Positions 26,301 to 37,765 are shown, numbered from the stretch's first letter. The stretch is DNA of 64,000 nucleotides from Promerops cafer (GCA_013398275.1 VZSE01006618.1:290486-354485), one strand, 5' to 3'. Notes: generated from the letters alone by a model not told the origin. Translations and numbers: made by a program.

Positions 26301-27029
26301 AAAGTGAGAAAATAAAAATAAAAGCTCAGTTACAGCAGTCTTACAGGACACAATGCTTACTCCAAGTTTTATCCTGGCAGCTATCAAGCAGTTAACACCG
26401 ATGAAAGTGCCTACAGAACCACGAAGCATTATTATGTGTACCAGAATTCTTTTACCTGTATAACATGATATACTAGAGCAATTTGGATATAAAATATTTC
26501 TATATCACTACAATAAATCAGAGCTCATATCATGCCATAGTGCTGAAGGGAAGTCTAGAATTACTGCCAAAGCTAGTACTACCAGAAATCAAAATCTGTC
26601 AGATTCTATACGCTCAATAGTTTTCTCTTCTGCACCCATTTTAAACTGTAGAGAGCCTATAAGAAACAATGAAACATCTCATTACAGACACTATTACTTA
26701 AATCGAAGACTGCCAAAGAGTAGCAAATTATTCTTTTAAAAGGTTGGTGACTTCAAGAGACAAACACCCAAATAACACATCAGCTAGCTCTAGAATGCAC
26801 CATAATACAAACACAAGATAGCGTAAGCATAGTCTTTGAATGGGCTACATAATCTTTGTCACAACAGCCTTATGTCACTTGAACAACTTGAAAATAAAGG
26901 GGAAAAAAAGGCAAGAAATGACAAAATGTGCTTATCTGTAGCTTCTACTTGTGTAAGGACGAAGGTAATATTTCAACTAAAAGCTATACATCCAGATGAC
27001 GCCTGCTCTAATACTTGACCCATGTGGAA
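23382..27029. other. Intergenic DNA without recognised gene
   Basis: This AT-rich sequence has only short frames. No homologous exon, RNA gene or clear mobile element was recognised. Confidence 0.5.
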
Positions 27030-27185
27030 AGATAGAAGGAATTGGGGTTGTTTAGTCTACAGGAAAGAAAACTGAGGGAAGAAATGATAACAGTTTTTTC
27101 ATATCAGCGTCACTGAAGAGGTGAACAAATTGTTCATGGCTAGGAAAGATGGAACGGGAAAGAATGGTTTTCTGTTGTAGACCCT
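27030..27185 (+). mobile_element. Old CR1 fragment
   Basis: The segment GAATTGGGGTTGTTTAGTCT followed by an AGGAAAGAAAACTGAGGG-like stretch matches the CR1 region coding the end of ORF2 and its trailer. Similarity fades after about 150 bp. It is a diverged internal fragment. Confidence 0.6.
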
Positions 27186-28223
27186 CTCTTGATTTTGCAC
27201 CTTTTTAAAAAATTTTAATACAGAGAAGTTGTCCCTGTGCAAAGCCACCGTGCATTGTGTAGTTCTCAGCACACTGTATCCAGTTGGTGTAAAGAGTTTG
27301 CAAAGACCTCCAAATTCCTCAAGAAAGCTATGAATAATTAAAGCAGAAAAATAAAGACTTCATAACAAGTTTTTATACGCTGTCTAGTTTCATTGCAAGG
27401 ATTTCTTTCTTTTCACAGCTAGCACAAAGTTTACTGTTTGTCCGGCTTTTGTGTACTTCCAATTTGATGGTCATGACATCAAACTCCTACAAAAAGAACA
27501 TGTACTTCTTTTAGCATCAGGAAGAGATTTTCTGTGTAAAATTGACTTTTCACTGAACATATTAAGTTTCTGCCTCTTTTCAAGATTTCCTCTTTAAACA
27601 TTGTTTTATCTTCTTCCAAAAATTATTTAGCAGCATCACCAGTATGCATAAACTTTCCAAGATAATATAAACCAGATCCCATCTCATCTTCTCATCTTGC
27701 TGTTTTTAAGTATCTTCAGTGCCATCAAGCACTCCTTTCATTCTTCCTGCCTTCTACTGCCCTCTTGTACATGGATGAAACATATTTACACGCCAATAAA
27801 CAGGGAAGTCATCCTTGCAAACACCAACATTTTAATTGAGGGAGAGTGAAAGGGAACTCTTGGGAATACTGTGACTAGATAGTGTCATTCAGCATACCTT
27901 CATACACTCTGTATTAAGGAGTATTAAATTAAGGAGCCTCTCAGACAGATCATCTTTTTTCTGTCTTCCCAGTTCCTTGCTCATTCTTCTGCACCTCCTG
28001 GTTTGAATCAGTGTACTACTCTAACTGAATTGCTCTGAGACAATACAGTCTCATCAGCCAGCCTGGGTCTTCTTTCAGATTCAAAACTTGGAATTAGCCT
28101 TGGCTCCACCTTTTTCCTTTATTTCTTTACACATTCACCTGGTGACCCACATGCATTTGAAGTATCAAAAATATTCTGTTCCACGCACGCCAAAGTTAAA
28201 AATACTTCAAATTAAAAGACTAA

Positions 28224-28460
28224 AAGGTTTAGGATAGATACTAGGAAAAATTCTTTATGGTGGGGGTGTTGAGGCACTGGAGCAGGCTGCCCAGAGAAGC
28301 TGCAGCTGCCCCATTCCTGGAAGAGTTCACAGCCAGGCTGGATGGGATCTGAGCAACCTGGTCTAGTGAAAAGGGTACCTGCTCATGGCAAGGGAGTTGG
28401 AACTAGATGATCTTTAAGGTTACTTCCAACTCAAATAATTCTATGATTCTATGATTCTCT
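28224..28460 (+). mobile_element. CR1 LINE 3' end with tail
   Basis: CR1 trailer blocks (GGATAGATACTAGGAAAAA, GGAGCAGGCTGCCCAGAGA, CTCATGGCAAGGGAGTTGGA) lead to the octamer-type tail ATTCTATGATTCTATGATTC, which marks the true 3' end of the element on the + strand. Confidence 0.95.
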
Positions 28461-29680
28461 AAACAGAGATGGAAATGGTAAGTTTACACCTCCTGGATTT
28501 TAACTATTGAGACTTACGTGATTAGATACATATGCAGACTGAAAATGTTTCTGTCACTATTAGACAGAATCCTTAACTATTGTCTAATGAATTTATACAG
28601 CAATACAGATTTTTTAAAGTTTATATTCCAACTACTGGAACAAATCAGTAAGCCTTTGGACTTTGTTATATTTCTGCAGTAAATCTTAATGCCAGAGTTA
28701 GTTGAGCACCATTGCTACATGTTTGCAGAGCAAGGAAGGCAGCTGAATCATAGTATTAAATTCTCTGTACCTTATCAAACTGGCAGAGACTATAAACACA
28801 TATGCAGTTTACTCTGAGTAAACTCTCATACTAACATACCTGCTGAAAGTGCACTGACGTATCAAAGAATATAGCATAAGAGACATGTTTCCTTTTGGGC
28901 CCACTTTGATATTTAAAGGATATGACTGTGCAATATTGTGCTCATTAGCAATGGGATCAGAGAAGTGCCATAACCACCTATACACACATGAACTAGTTTT
29001 GGTTTACTAAAATGAACAGATCTAAATAGCTGCAGGATAAGTATCTTGAACCATGCCCTGAAGCCCCATATCCCCTAGTCCCAATGGCAGTCCGCAGGGG
29101 CTGGGCTTTGGTAAAACCCTCAGTGGTACAAAATGCCAGCACATAGGTCAGATGTAAAAATTAAGTCCTAGGTTAGTCCAGATGGCTCTTTGACTCAGGA
29201 ACTACAAGTATATTTTACACCTCTTGAGGAAAAATGATCTATTTGTGTCAGTCATCAATTAAGCAAGATGATAATTTGATGTTTCTGCTCATGTGCCATG
29301 TAATGTGGAATCTGTAACCACCCCCTCTGCTGTGCTCATGAAATTAATTTTTACTGTAGTCACCTGATGAGAAATCTTGTCAGATACACTAGTGCAGGCA
29401 GCATGTTGGCAGAATGGAAAAGAGCAGAAAAGTTACATCTCCTATGAAAGACAGTCTGTGATCACCCCATATAGTCAAAAGTGAGCAAAATTCACAACGA
29501 ATGAATTTTGAAGTGGATCTTTCCAATGTACCAGCTTACCGTGTTTGGTTCAAAGAAGCCTTGCCATACATGAACCAAATGCCTGCCTGTCTACACGAGA
29601 GAATGTATTGCACAAGCATGCCTGCACTCTTCAAGTGTTGTTGGCATTTGGTCAGCTGCACAAACCACCTGAAAACACAC
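28461..29680. other. Intergenic DNA without recognised gene
   Basis: No gene or repeat was recognised in this interval between two CR1 insertions. Confidence 0.45.
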
Positions 29681-29689
29681 AGTGAAGAC

Positions 29690-30695
29690 ATTGTCTGTTC
29701 ACGGACAAGTGCACCCTTTGCTGCCCAAAACCAGCAGGACGGCCAGGCCCAGAGAGTGGAGGTGAATGGAGTCACATCCAGCTTGTGGCCAGTCACAAGA
29801 GCTGTTCTCCAGGGCTCAGTGCTGCAGACAGCCCTGTTTAAATTCTTTATCCATGATATGGATGTGGGATCAAGTGCACCCTCTGTCAGTTTGCAGATGG
29901 CACTAAGTTGGGTGGGAGTGTTGATCTGCTGGAAGGTAGGAACGCTCTGCAGAGCCATCTGGACAGGCTGGATCAATGGGCTGAGGCCAAGATGATGAGG
30001 TTTAACAAAGGAAATGCCAGGTCCTGCACTTTGGTCGCAACAACCCCAAGCAGTGCTACAGGCTGGGGGCAGAGAGGCTGGAAAGTGGCCCAGCAGAAAA
30101 TAACTTGGGGGTGCTGGTCAACAGAGGCTGAACATGAGCCAGAAAGGCCAATGATATCCCAGCCTGTACCAAAAATGGTGTGGCCAGCATGACCAAGAAA
30201 GAGATTGTCACTCTGTATTGGGCATTGGTGAGGCCACCTCAAAATCTGGGTTCAGTTTTGGGCCCCTCACTACAAGAAAGACGTTGAAGTGCTGAAGTGT
30301 GTCCAGAGAAGGTGGGGAACAGTCTGTTGCACAGGTCTGAAGGAGTTGGGGATGTTCAGCTGGAGAAAATGATAACCAAGGGGACACCTGGTCACTCTTT
30401 ACAAAAACCACAGCTGGCTGTAGCAAGGTGGGGGTCAGCCTCTTCCTTGTAAGTAGCAAGCCTTATGACAAGAGGAAATATCCCTAAACTGTGCCAGGGA
30501 AGGCTTAAGTTGGATATTGTGAAAAATTATTTCTTGAAAAGGGCTGTTAAGCACTGAACAGGCTGTCCAGGGAAGTGGTAGAATCCCCAGCTCTGAAGGT
30601 ATTTAAAAGACATGTGGATGTGGTGCTTAAGGACATGTTTAAGTGCTGGGTTAATGGTTGGACTCGATGATCCTAAAAAATTCTATGACTCTGTG
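29690..30695 (+). mobile_element. CR1 LINE, about 1.0 kb, end of ORF2 to 3' tail
   Basis: This reads as the C-terminal reverse-transcriptase region and trailer of CR1. The block GGCCAGGCCCAGAGAGTGGA leads into coding-like sequence for LFKFFIHDMDVG, then a shift to the frame holding VDLLEGRNALQSHLDRLDQW, so the frame is broken. The trailer ends with GGACTCGATGATC and TTCTATGACTCTGTG. It is non-functional. A close relative lies inverted at 57.4-58.4 kb. Confidence 0.95.
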
Positions 30696-31300
30696 GCTAT
30701 TGTCTCTACTACTCGACAGCTGAGACACAGTCTCAAGCTGAGGGGTTTGGCAGACATGCAGTGCACGTGCGGTGGTGCAGAGCACATTCTCCCTTGGGCA
30801 CTGCACCTGAGCTCTGCGCTGGCTTTGCAATTGTGTCTGTAAGTGCTATGCTATACATCTAGAACCACAGCGCTGCTGGGTTTAAGCCTGAGTGTGTTTA
30901 CAGAAGCTAGTGACAGCTTCCTGCTTGCAGTGTATTGGCATCTATTTTAACTTTCATATGCTGGCAGCTGAGAGGCCACAAAATTTCAGTGTGTGCTACA
31001 ATTTGCAAATTTTCTAGGGACTGCAGCAGCAACACCATTTGAAACAGGACCTGAATGCAAATGATTTTTTAGCACGTAATGGCTTGGGAGAAATGTTTGA
31101 GTTTGATGAATTCTTTTAGTGCTGCTGTTTATTGTCCAAAGCCAGAGGTGTGAGCTGACATGGGTGCGAAGCAGTGCACCACCACTGCTAAAACAAGTAA
31201 ACCCAAAACCATTACAAGTGCCTTACAGGCTCCTGTTTCTAGTCAGCACATTAAATACAGCAAAGATGAAAGACCAACAACCCATTCCCAAAACCAGACA

Positions 31301-31593
31301 ATCAGAGAACTGGTCACGTTGGAGGGGATGACAGTAGGTCATGTGGGTTGTCCTAGAGCACATGGCACAGGATTGTACCCAGATGGTTCTGGAGTATTTC
31401 CAGTGAGGGAGACTCTGCAATCTCTCTGGGCAATCCGTTCCAATGTGCAGTAAAGAAGTTCTTGCTTGTAATCAGGTGGACCATCCTGTGCATCAGCTTC
31501 TGCCTGTTGTCTCTTATCCTATAGCTGGGCACCACCAAGCAGAGCCTCGTCCATCCTCTTGACACCCTCCCTTCAGATACTCAGACACTGATG
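31301..31593 (-). mobile_element. CR1 LINE, 3' half of an interrupted copy
   Basis: On the minus strand this is the CR1 trailer (CTCTCTGGGCAATCCGTTCC, GCTGGGCACCACCAAGCAGA, CTTGACACCCTCCCTTCAGA). It stops abruptly after CACTGATG. The expected next CR1 block (TCCCATCTCAGTC) resumes 677 bp later at 32271, so the copy was split by a later insertion. Confidence 0.92.
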
Positions 31594-31846
31594 TGGCCCT
31601 GACACTGGTCTCTCCCACGTGGCCAGGCGGTGCGGCTGGCTCTACGCACACGTGGGTGGCTCTCTAAGGCAGTCTCCAAGGGACAGACCTTGCAGGTTCA
31701 AGCCCCACGCCAGTTGACACCATGCTGGTAGGAATCCCCAGCTAGCTCTGATACCAGCTGGTGCCAAAAGCTGTTCCTGGGTCTGCCTGCAGACTAGGGA
31801 GGTGGTGCAGTTCAGAGCTGTTCCTCTACGGCTGCAGATGTTAAAG
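31594..31846. mobile_element. Unclassified part of the insertion within CR1
   Basis: About 250 bp lie between the split point of the CR1 and the LTR at 31847. They contain GGTTCAAGCCC at about 31695, a close fit to a Pol III B box, and a GTGGCCAGGCGGT group some 75 bp upstream that vaguely resembles a tRNA D-arm. This could be LTR-element internal or leader DNA or a degenerate tRNA-derived SINE. No convincing cloverleaf forms. Confidence 0.35.
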
Positions 31847-32270
31847 TGTCGAGGTTTCGAGGCAAGAACTTAGAGAAGGCTCTCTCTCGTTCAGTTTCTC
31901 AGGTTTATTGTTGTCCCAAATGAGGATGAACAAGAAGAGAGAGAGAGCGAAGCCCGCTCTCCTTTTAAACCCGGGGGGACTTACAATCCTTTGACCAATA
32001 AGAATTCAGTGCGGATGGGAGTGAGGAGGGACCCACGATCTAGCTAGCACCCTATAGGAAAGGCACGGGGGGTGGAAAGGTTCACTTAGACCAACGGGAC
32101 ACTGAGGCACAGGGAATTCTGTCGAACTACGGTTAGGAATCAGGGGAGATTGACATTATGTAAATAAAATGGAAGGTATGTCCAGCAGGACTAAGGAGGG
32201 GAGAACCCAGGGTGAAACCATCATCGGGGGCAACAGGAACAAAACATACGGAGAAAGACCCACCACCACA
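31847..32270 (-). mobile_element. Solo LTR of an endogenous retrovirus, minus strand
   Basis: On the minus strand this 424-bp block starts TGTGGTGGTGGG and ends CCTCGACA. In LTR order it has a CCAAT-like box (ATTGGTC), a TTTAAAAGG TATA-like box (31960s), an R-like region with the AATAAA signal at 31909-31904, and a 57-nt U5-like end. No polymerase or envelope sequence adjoins it. The family is not recognised. Its relatively clean signals suggest a younger insertion than the CR1 it interrupts. Confidence 0.7.
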
Positions 32271-32560
32271 TGGTCCCATCTCAGTCATCTTTTCTCCAGG
32301 CTAAAGAGGCCCAGCTCTCTCAGCCTTTCCTCATAAGAGACATGCTCCAGTCCCTTACTTGCCTTCTGCTGGACCCACACCAGGAGCTCCACACTCCTTT
32401 TATGCTGAGGAGCCCAGAACTGAACAGAGGACTCCAGATGTGTCCTCACCAGGGCTGAGGAGCAGGATCAGCTCCCTTGACCTGCTGGTAATGCTGTTTC
32501 AAATTCAGCCCAGGACACCATTGCCCTTTCCCACAAGGCTGGCTCAATCCCTTGAGCGTT
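32271..32560 (-). mobile_element. CR1 LINE, 5' half of the interrupted copy
   Basis: This continues the CR1 begun at 31301-31593, with TCTCCAGGCTAAAGAGGCCC, CTCAGCCTTTCCTCATAAGA and CAGAACTGAACAGAGGACTC in minus-strand CR1 order. It fades near 32.55 kb into GC-rich DNA. Confidence 0.92.
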
Positions 32561-32834
32561 TACTGTTTTGGCTACTTCACCCACATGTGGGACCTTCCTG
32601 GGCACACAGCCTGGCGGAAGCCGAAGGCTGGGCGGTCGTGCCCCTCTCACGTTGGGCGAGGCTGGCCCGGGGGAAGGCACACTGCTCCCCGCCGCCCGTC
32701 AGGATCGTGCACCACGACACCCCCGCACTTGCACCCGCCCCAGATCCAGCCGGGGCGCCGGGCCCGTCCTGGCAGCCCCCGCACCCCGGCAGCGCCGGGA
32801 CCGGAGCTCAGCCCCCGGGCGGGTCACCGCTCCT

Positions 32835-33050
32835 GCCGGGATGGGTGACGGCTTCTCCAGGATGGGTGACCGCTCCCTGGCATGCGTGACCGCTCCCTGG
32901 GATGGGTGGCCTCTCCTCTGGATGGGTGGCCTTTCCCCTGGGATTAGTGGCCTTTCCCCGGCATGGATGACCGCTCCCCGGGACTGGTGGCGTTCCCCCC
33001 GCGGCGGACGACTGCTCCCTGGGGCGGCTGGCCGCTCCCCGGAGCCCCCC
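32835..33050. repeat. Degenerate 20-24 bp minisatellite
   Basis: About nine imperfect units of the form GGATGGGTGACCGCTCCCTG follow one another, with units varying as GTGGCC/GTGACC and CTCCCTGG/TTCCCCTG. Divergence between units indicates an older array than the neighbouring 16-bp repeat. Confidence 0.85.
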
Positions 33051-33091
33051 GCCCCGGCGCCGCCCGGCCGGGAGGAGCCGCCCTTCTCCGN

Positions 33092-33203
33092 ATGTCCCGC
33101 GGCCGGGATGTCCCGCGGCCGGGATGTCCCGCGGCCGGGATGTCCCGCGGCCGGGATGTCCCGCGGCCGGGATGTCCCGCGGCCGGGATGTCCCGCGGCC
33201 GGG
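33092..33203. repeat. Perfect 16-bp GC-rich tandem repeat beside an N
   Basis: Seven identical copies of ATGTCCCGCGGCCGGG run without a mismatch, immediately after an N at 33091. Each unit holds CCGCGG and CGGCCG, so the array is a dense CpG cluster. Seven perfect copies flush against an N suggest the assembly collapsed a longer array. Because 16 is not a multiple of 3, all three frames are cycled through and remain stop-free, which creates the long spurious frames here. Confidence 0.97.
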
Positions 33204-33340
33204 ACGGCGGTGCCGAGGGGAGCCGGCCGGCCTCTGCCCTGCCCCGCTCCCACAGCCGGCCCCGCGCCGCATCCTGGGCACAGAGGGCTTGGGGCGGGCT
33301 TGGCCAAACGCCAGAACTTCGCCGTTTTATTACATTTTCT

Positions 33341-33366
33341 TGGTTGGTTGGTTGGTTGGTTGGTTA
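33341..33366. repeat. (TTGG)n microsatellite
   Basis: Six to seven TTGG units lie at the 3' edge of the GC-rich block. Confidence 0.95.
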
Positions 33367-33624
33367 CTTGGTTTTTAATCCCTTTGGGCATGCCGCCTTT
33401 CTGTAGGCGCTGGCACACCGCTGAGTTCGGACCAGCAAAGCTTCCCTCAGGCTTGCCGAAGTGGAAATTTAAATTCCTCACCTCTTCAGCACTGCTGCGG
33501 CCTCTGCTGCTGCCAGGGCAGTTCGGGGCTGCTGGTGCTGCCACGCTGCCCTGAGCACGGTGGGGTTTAAGTGCACTAGGGCTCGTCTGTGCCATGGGTT
33601 TTATTCATTCCCCCCTGCCTTCTC

Positions 33625-34080
33625 TGCTGAAACTCCTGGAGAGGATCCAACGGAGGGCTACAGAGTTGATCAGGGGAGTGGAGCATCTCTCTTGCTGGGA
33701 AGGCTGGGGGAGCTGGGCCTGTTTTGCCTGGAGAAGGAAATACTGAGAAAGGACCTTATCAATGTCTATGAGTATGTAAGGGGAGGGTGCCAAGGGGATG
33801 GACCAGGCTCTGCTCGGTGGTGCCAAGCTGATGCAGAGCTGATGCACAGCTTGAAGTTCCACCTGAATATGAGGAAGAACTAACTTCTTTACTGTGCAGT
33901 TGACCTAGCACTGGAACAGATTTCCCAGAGGGGCTGTGGAGTCTCCCTTACAGGAGATATCCAAGAGCCATCTGGACACAATTCTTTGCCATGTGCTCTG
34001 GGATGGCCCTGCTTGAGTGGGGAGGCTGGGCCAGATGACTCGCTGTGTCCTTTCCACTCTGACCCATTCTGTCATTGTGT
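33625..34080 (+). mobile_element. CR1 LINE fragment
   Basis: CR1 trailer order is visible on the + strand: a CTGGAGAGGATCCAACGG-like block, GAGCTGGGCCTGTTTTGCCT, ATGAGGAAGAACTAACTTC, CCAGAGGGGCTGTGGAGTCT, and an end CATTCTGTCATTGTGTG. This is a 5'-truncated insertion between CpG island C and PPIC exon 2. Confidence 0.93.
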
Positions 34081-34099
34081 GAAGCTCCTGGTATTGAGA

Positions 34100-37000
34100 G
34101 CAGTCCCTTTGCTGGCCCTGGAGGAGGTGTACACGGTGCCAGCAGACCTGCAGGCCGGGATCTGTGGGGCTCAGTGCTGCAGGGCTCCTGGGCGGGCACG
34201 ATGGATGGGCTGTGTGCCTGTGGCACATGTGACCATTGCAGTGGCATTGCCCACGAGATGGACTTGTGGTCTATGGGGCCGGCCGGTGGGATAGGGATGC
34301 ACCTAATTACTGCAGCACACCAGCATCTCTTTCCAAAAAATGCTTGGGGCAGGAGGTGGAGTGTTTAGTCCAATTTTGGATAAAGCAGGAATTCCATCTT
34401 TCAGCCCCCAAGTGTCTTTTCACCTGCAGTCAGGAGAGAGTGTGTCCATGCTAGGAAAGACACCTACACTCATAAAAGTGTGACAGGGAAGGGCAGGGGG
34501 CAACTGCTTCCTCTAGCATGGCTTCAGCATCCTAAGCCATGGACTGTGCCTTTATCTCTCTACTTCATTGCCACTGTTGTCTGCAACTGCTTACAGTTTC
34601 ATTGCCGTAGACTTCTAGACCACAGATTTGGGGGTTTTTTTGGAAGGGGGGGGTAAATCTGACCTCTAAATGATCTTCTGGCAATATATTCCCATTTAAT
34701 TATGCGTAAAGTATTTTCCTTCTTCATTCCTTCTGCCTGGGCTATAATTTAATGCCCTTTTCTGATTGTTGTGGCCAATTTTCCGTGTCCTAGGCAGTGG
34801 TAACTTTACAAAGCTCATCAAATCACATCAGTTTTCTCTCTTCCAGTTTAAGTAACCTTTCTTAATATAAAAGGTATTCCATACCTGTTGAGCATCTATT
34901 GTGCCTTTTTTTCTACATTTTTTTTAGATTGGTTTTATTGTTCTGTGATAGAGAAGCCAGAATTACATGCAGCACTCAGGGTGTGAACTCACAGTACAGA
35001 TGGAGCTATGCCCATGTCTTTCCTGTATCCATTTTAATTATTTCTAGTATTTGTTTTCCTTCTCTGACCTTCACAAGCCCAAACCCAAACCTTTCACTAA
35101 ACTGCTCAGGATGATTCCAGATGTATTTTGTCCCCCTTGTTGTGGCTTACACCATATACAGTATTTTTGCATTCGTGAGGTTATTACATTACCTGGTCTC
35201 TAAGCATCATGAGATCTTCCTTTCAAAGTCAGCTTTAGTTTCCCTGAATGTGCTTGTCCATTTTTTTCAATTAGATGTACACCATCTTGTGTAAATTATA
35301 TATGAATATTTTTATGAGAACCAGCCACTCTTACTGATGTGTTCTTTTTTCATTTCAGTCTTGAAATACATAACTTCAGATTGTAAATACAATAAAATAT
35401 TTATAAAAATATTAATAAGACTGAACATTTATAATATTTATTTTCTTTCAGAGTTTTTGGTGAAGAATTTGACCAGATGTTTTTTGAGATTTAAAAGTGC
35501 TGTGTCGACCAGCTCATGAGTGTCTACATGCTTACTGAATTTCCAGAGAACGTGTGGAAATACACTCATGAGAACACGGCTTTTTAATGCAGAAATAGTG
35601 TCTAGGGCTACCAAATATTTCTGTACTTGATTTTGTGGCCAAAAATATGCAGAGACACATTTTTAAAAGTACTGAGTTTGCTGCTTAGGCAAGCAGCAGT
35701 GCCACGTATGAAGCCTTGTGGCTGTGCTAGGCTTACAGAGTATGATGAACTTGTCTCCTTGTGCTGTCAACAAAGTGCATGATGTTCCTGCTCTGTGGGG
35801 TGATTGTTTGGCACCCTTGGTCTTGCTACTTATATATGCCTATGTATTTCAGGCAGTCCTACTAGAACAAGATTTCAAGGCAAAATAGGCAGGCAATAGT
35901 TCTAGAAATCGTAGGAACGCAATAACCCTTGCCTAGATAACCCTGGCGGTACAATTCAGAGAGGTTTGTTTGTAAAACTGTTAAAAAGTTAGTGAAAGTG
36001 TGCTGTTGATACTTTGGGAGCCACACATCTAAGAAGCATGTTATTCAGTGCCAAGTGCCAAGGAAATGAATGAGGTGTATCAAAAGGAATTTTATTTCCT
36101 TTTTAGCGCTTTTATAGTGTTAGCCAAAAGTTCAACAGTCAAAACCACATGGAAGATCAAGAAATGGTAGAAATGTTTAGTAGGAGAGCGTGAAAGAGGC
36201 ATTCACGTTGGAGAGACTGTGGTCATTTATTATCATTATTGGACTAATTTCTTAGCATTGCAGACAAGTAATACTTGGTTGAGTGCCACAAGGAACAGCA
36301 AATACCACATCATAGGAATACACATTGCTCTTTCCTAGAAGTTGTAATAGCCTTTATGTAACTTTTTCAGAACTTCAAAATGCCTCATTTCCTGACAGCT
36401 GTTCCTATTTTCAGTAATTATTGGAACATTTTTGCACGTTCAAATATGCATTCATAGATTCTGAAGTATATTAAAATGTCTTATAACTCATTTGTCTTTT
36501 TGAAGTTGCTTTTCAGCGACATATACATGGAAGCTTTTAGGCAATCAGCTGAATAATCTGGCCTGGTTATTTCTCTGCTGGGTTTGAATTCATGTTTAGG
36601 AAGGCGACTGCTTGCTTGAGCTATGGGGTTTTCTTCCCACTGTTTGTCAATTCAATGGAATTTAGGCTTCTGTGTATACGTACTGATGCCTAGAACAGTG
36701 AAGATTATGAGTGGATAGCAAACTGTCATTTGTGGGGAGTGTCAGTACTATAGTTCCTTGTTATTTTCCCCCATATGGGAATAGCATTATTGTTCTTCTT
36801 TACTTTCATATTTCATTTTTTCCATTCAGCTTTAAAGATTTATGTGTCTGGGAAAAATCTTCCTGAACACTATCTTCAAACTTTAAGTCCCACCGAGCCA
36901 TTAAAAGCAGTAAGAATCAAAACATATAGTCACCAGTTCTCAAACAGTTTTCTGCATAACCTGATTTTAGTGGCTCTGAAAGGATTTCTCTGAAACAGCA

Positions 37001-37134
37001 CCCTTAGGAATTGCAGGATACTATTAATACAGACCAGCCAGAATTAATTTCTTACCACCTTACTCTTTGAAAAGCTTGGCTGTTTGTTGCACTCACATCT
37101 ATATCACTTTTGTTCCCTTCACAAAAATATTCAG
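34100..37134. other. Probable PPIC intron 1 or upstream DNA
   Basis: No exon with cyclophilin or signal-peptide character was recognised. A short G/T tract occurs near 34630-34655. If exon 1 lies in CpG island C, this stretch is intron 1. Confidence 0.45.
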
Positions 37135-37248
37135 GTGTTCTTTGATGTGAAGATTGGAGACAAAGATGTTGGCAGAATTGTAATTGGATTGTTTGGAAAA
37201 GTTGTCCCAAAGACCGTGGAGAACTTCATTGCGTTGGCAACTGGAGAA
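37135..37248 (+). CDS. PPIC: PPIC exon 2
   Basis: The 114-bp exon (38 codons, phase 0 to phase 0) follows a TATTCAG acceptor and ends before a GTACGT donor. It codes the first cyclophilin beta strands, beginning VFFDVKIGDKDVGRIV and ending FIALATGE. The open frame continues upstream to position 37084, but that part is intron: it has no cyclophilin similarity and no signal peptide. Its length equals that of the human exon as I remember it. Confidence 0.95.
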
Positions 37249-37599
37249 GTACGTTTGCAGTTTCCTCCCACTGTGTACTCAAGTTTGGCTTGGGAAGGCA
37301 GTGTTTGTTTAATGCTGTTTCAGTTGTGAACTGTCGATCTTCATTCACTGGAGCCTGTGCACAAGTGCCATCCCCAAGGATGTGCACTAGTGTGTGTCTT
37401 CTCAGGTCCTTGATTCACAAGACATAAATTACCAAATGCTGCATGGTATGAGCACCTCAATCTGTCCCTGCCTTGCAGATCTAGCATGTGGAGTTTACTG
37501 TGGTCAGATACCAGTCAAATAAAAACAATGGCTTTGATCACCTGAATAATATCTTCTTTGTGACAGTGCAGTCCAGCTGTTTTTAGCTGCACCTCAGTT

Positions 37600-37651
37600 T
37601 AATGTGTTTCTTGACAGTATTATATCAGTATAATGTGTTTCTTGACAGTAT
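37600..37651. repeat. Short intronic direct duplication in PPIC
   Basis: The 20-mer AATGTGTTTCTTGACAGTAT occurs at about 37601 and again about 31 bp later. It is a small local duplication within intron 2. Confidence 0.85.
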
Positions 37652-37765
37652 ATATTGGTGGTATATTCTGTGAAATCTAGCCATTCACAACTTGTGTGTT
37701 TCCATATGATTGTATATAGAACTGGATGAACTATATTCATTTAAAGAATTATTTCATTTTCTTAG

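Larger units (their letters stand above)
32600..33310. promoter_or_regulatory. CpG island C, probable PPIC promoter side
   Basis: This is the most GC- and CpG-rich part of the window, about 4 kb upstream of PPIC exon 2. A promoter and the signal-peptide exon of PPIC are expected upstream of 37135, and no other strong CpG island lies between 4 and 37 kb. No sequence for a hydrophobic leader ending in a phase-0 donor was found. The N at 33091 may hide it. The 200-330-codon frames on both strands reflect composition and tandem repetition. Confidence 0.5.

Noticed and set aside
29501..29995. 164-codon frame as a gene
   Set aside because: Its second half is out-of-frame CR1 reverse-transcriptase sequence, repeated at 58134-58442. 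The rest has no family similarity.
33092..33203. CRISPR-like repeat array
   Set aside because: The 16-bp units are directly adjacent with no spacers, in a eukaryotic genome. It is a tandem minisatellite.
32568..33595. Long overlapping open frames of 298-328 codons on both strands
   Set aside because: They cover the CpG-rich minisatellites and the N. A 16-bp repeat without stops in any frame keeps them open. No domain or natural protein composition is present.
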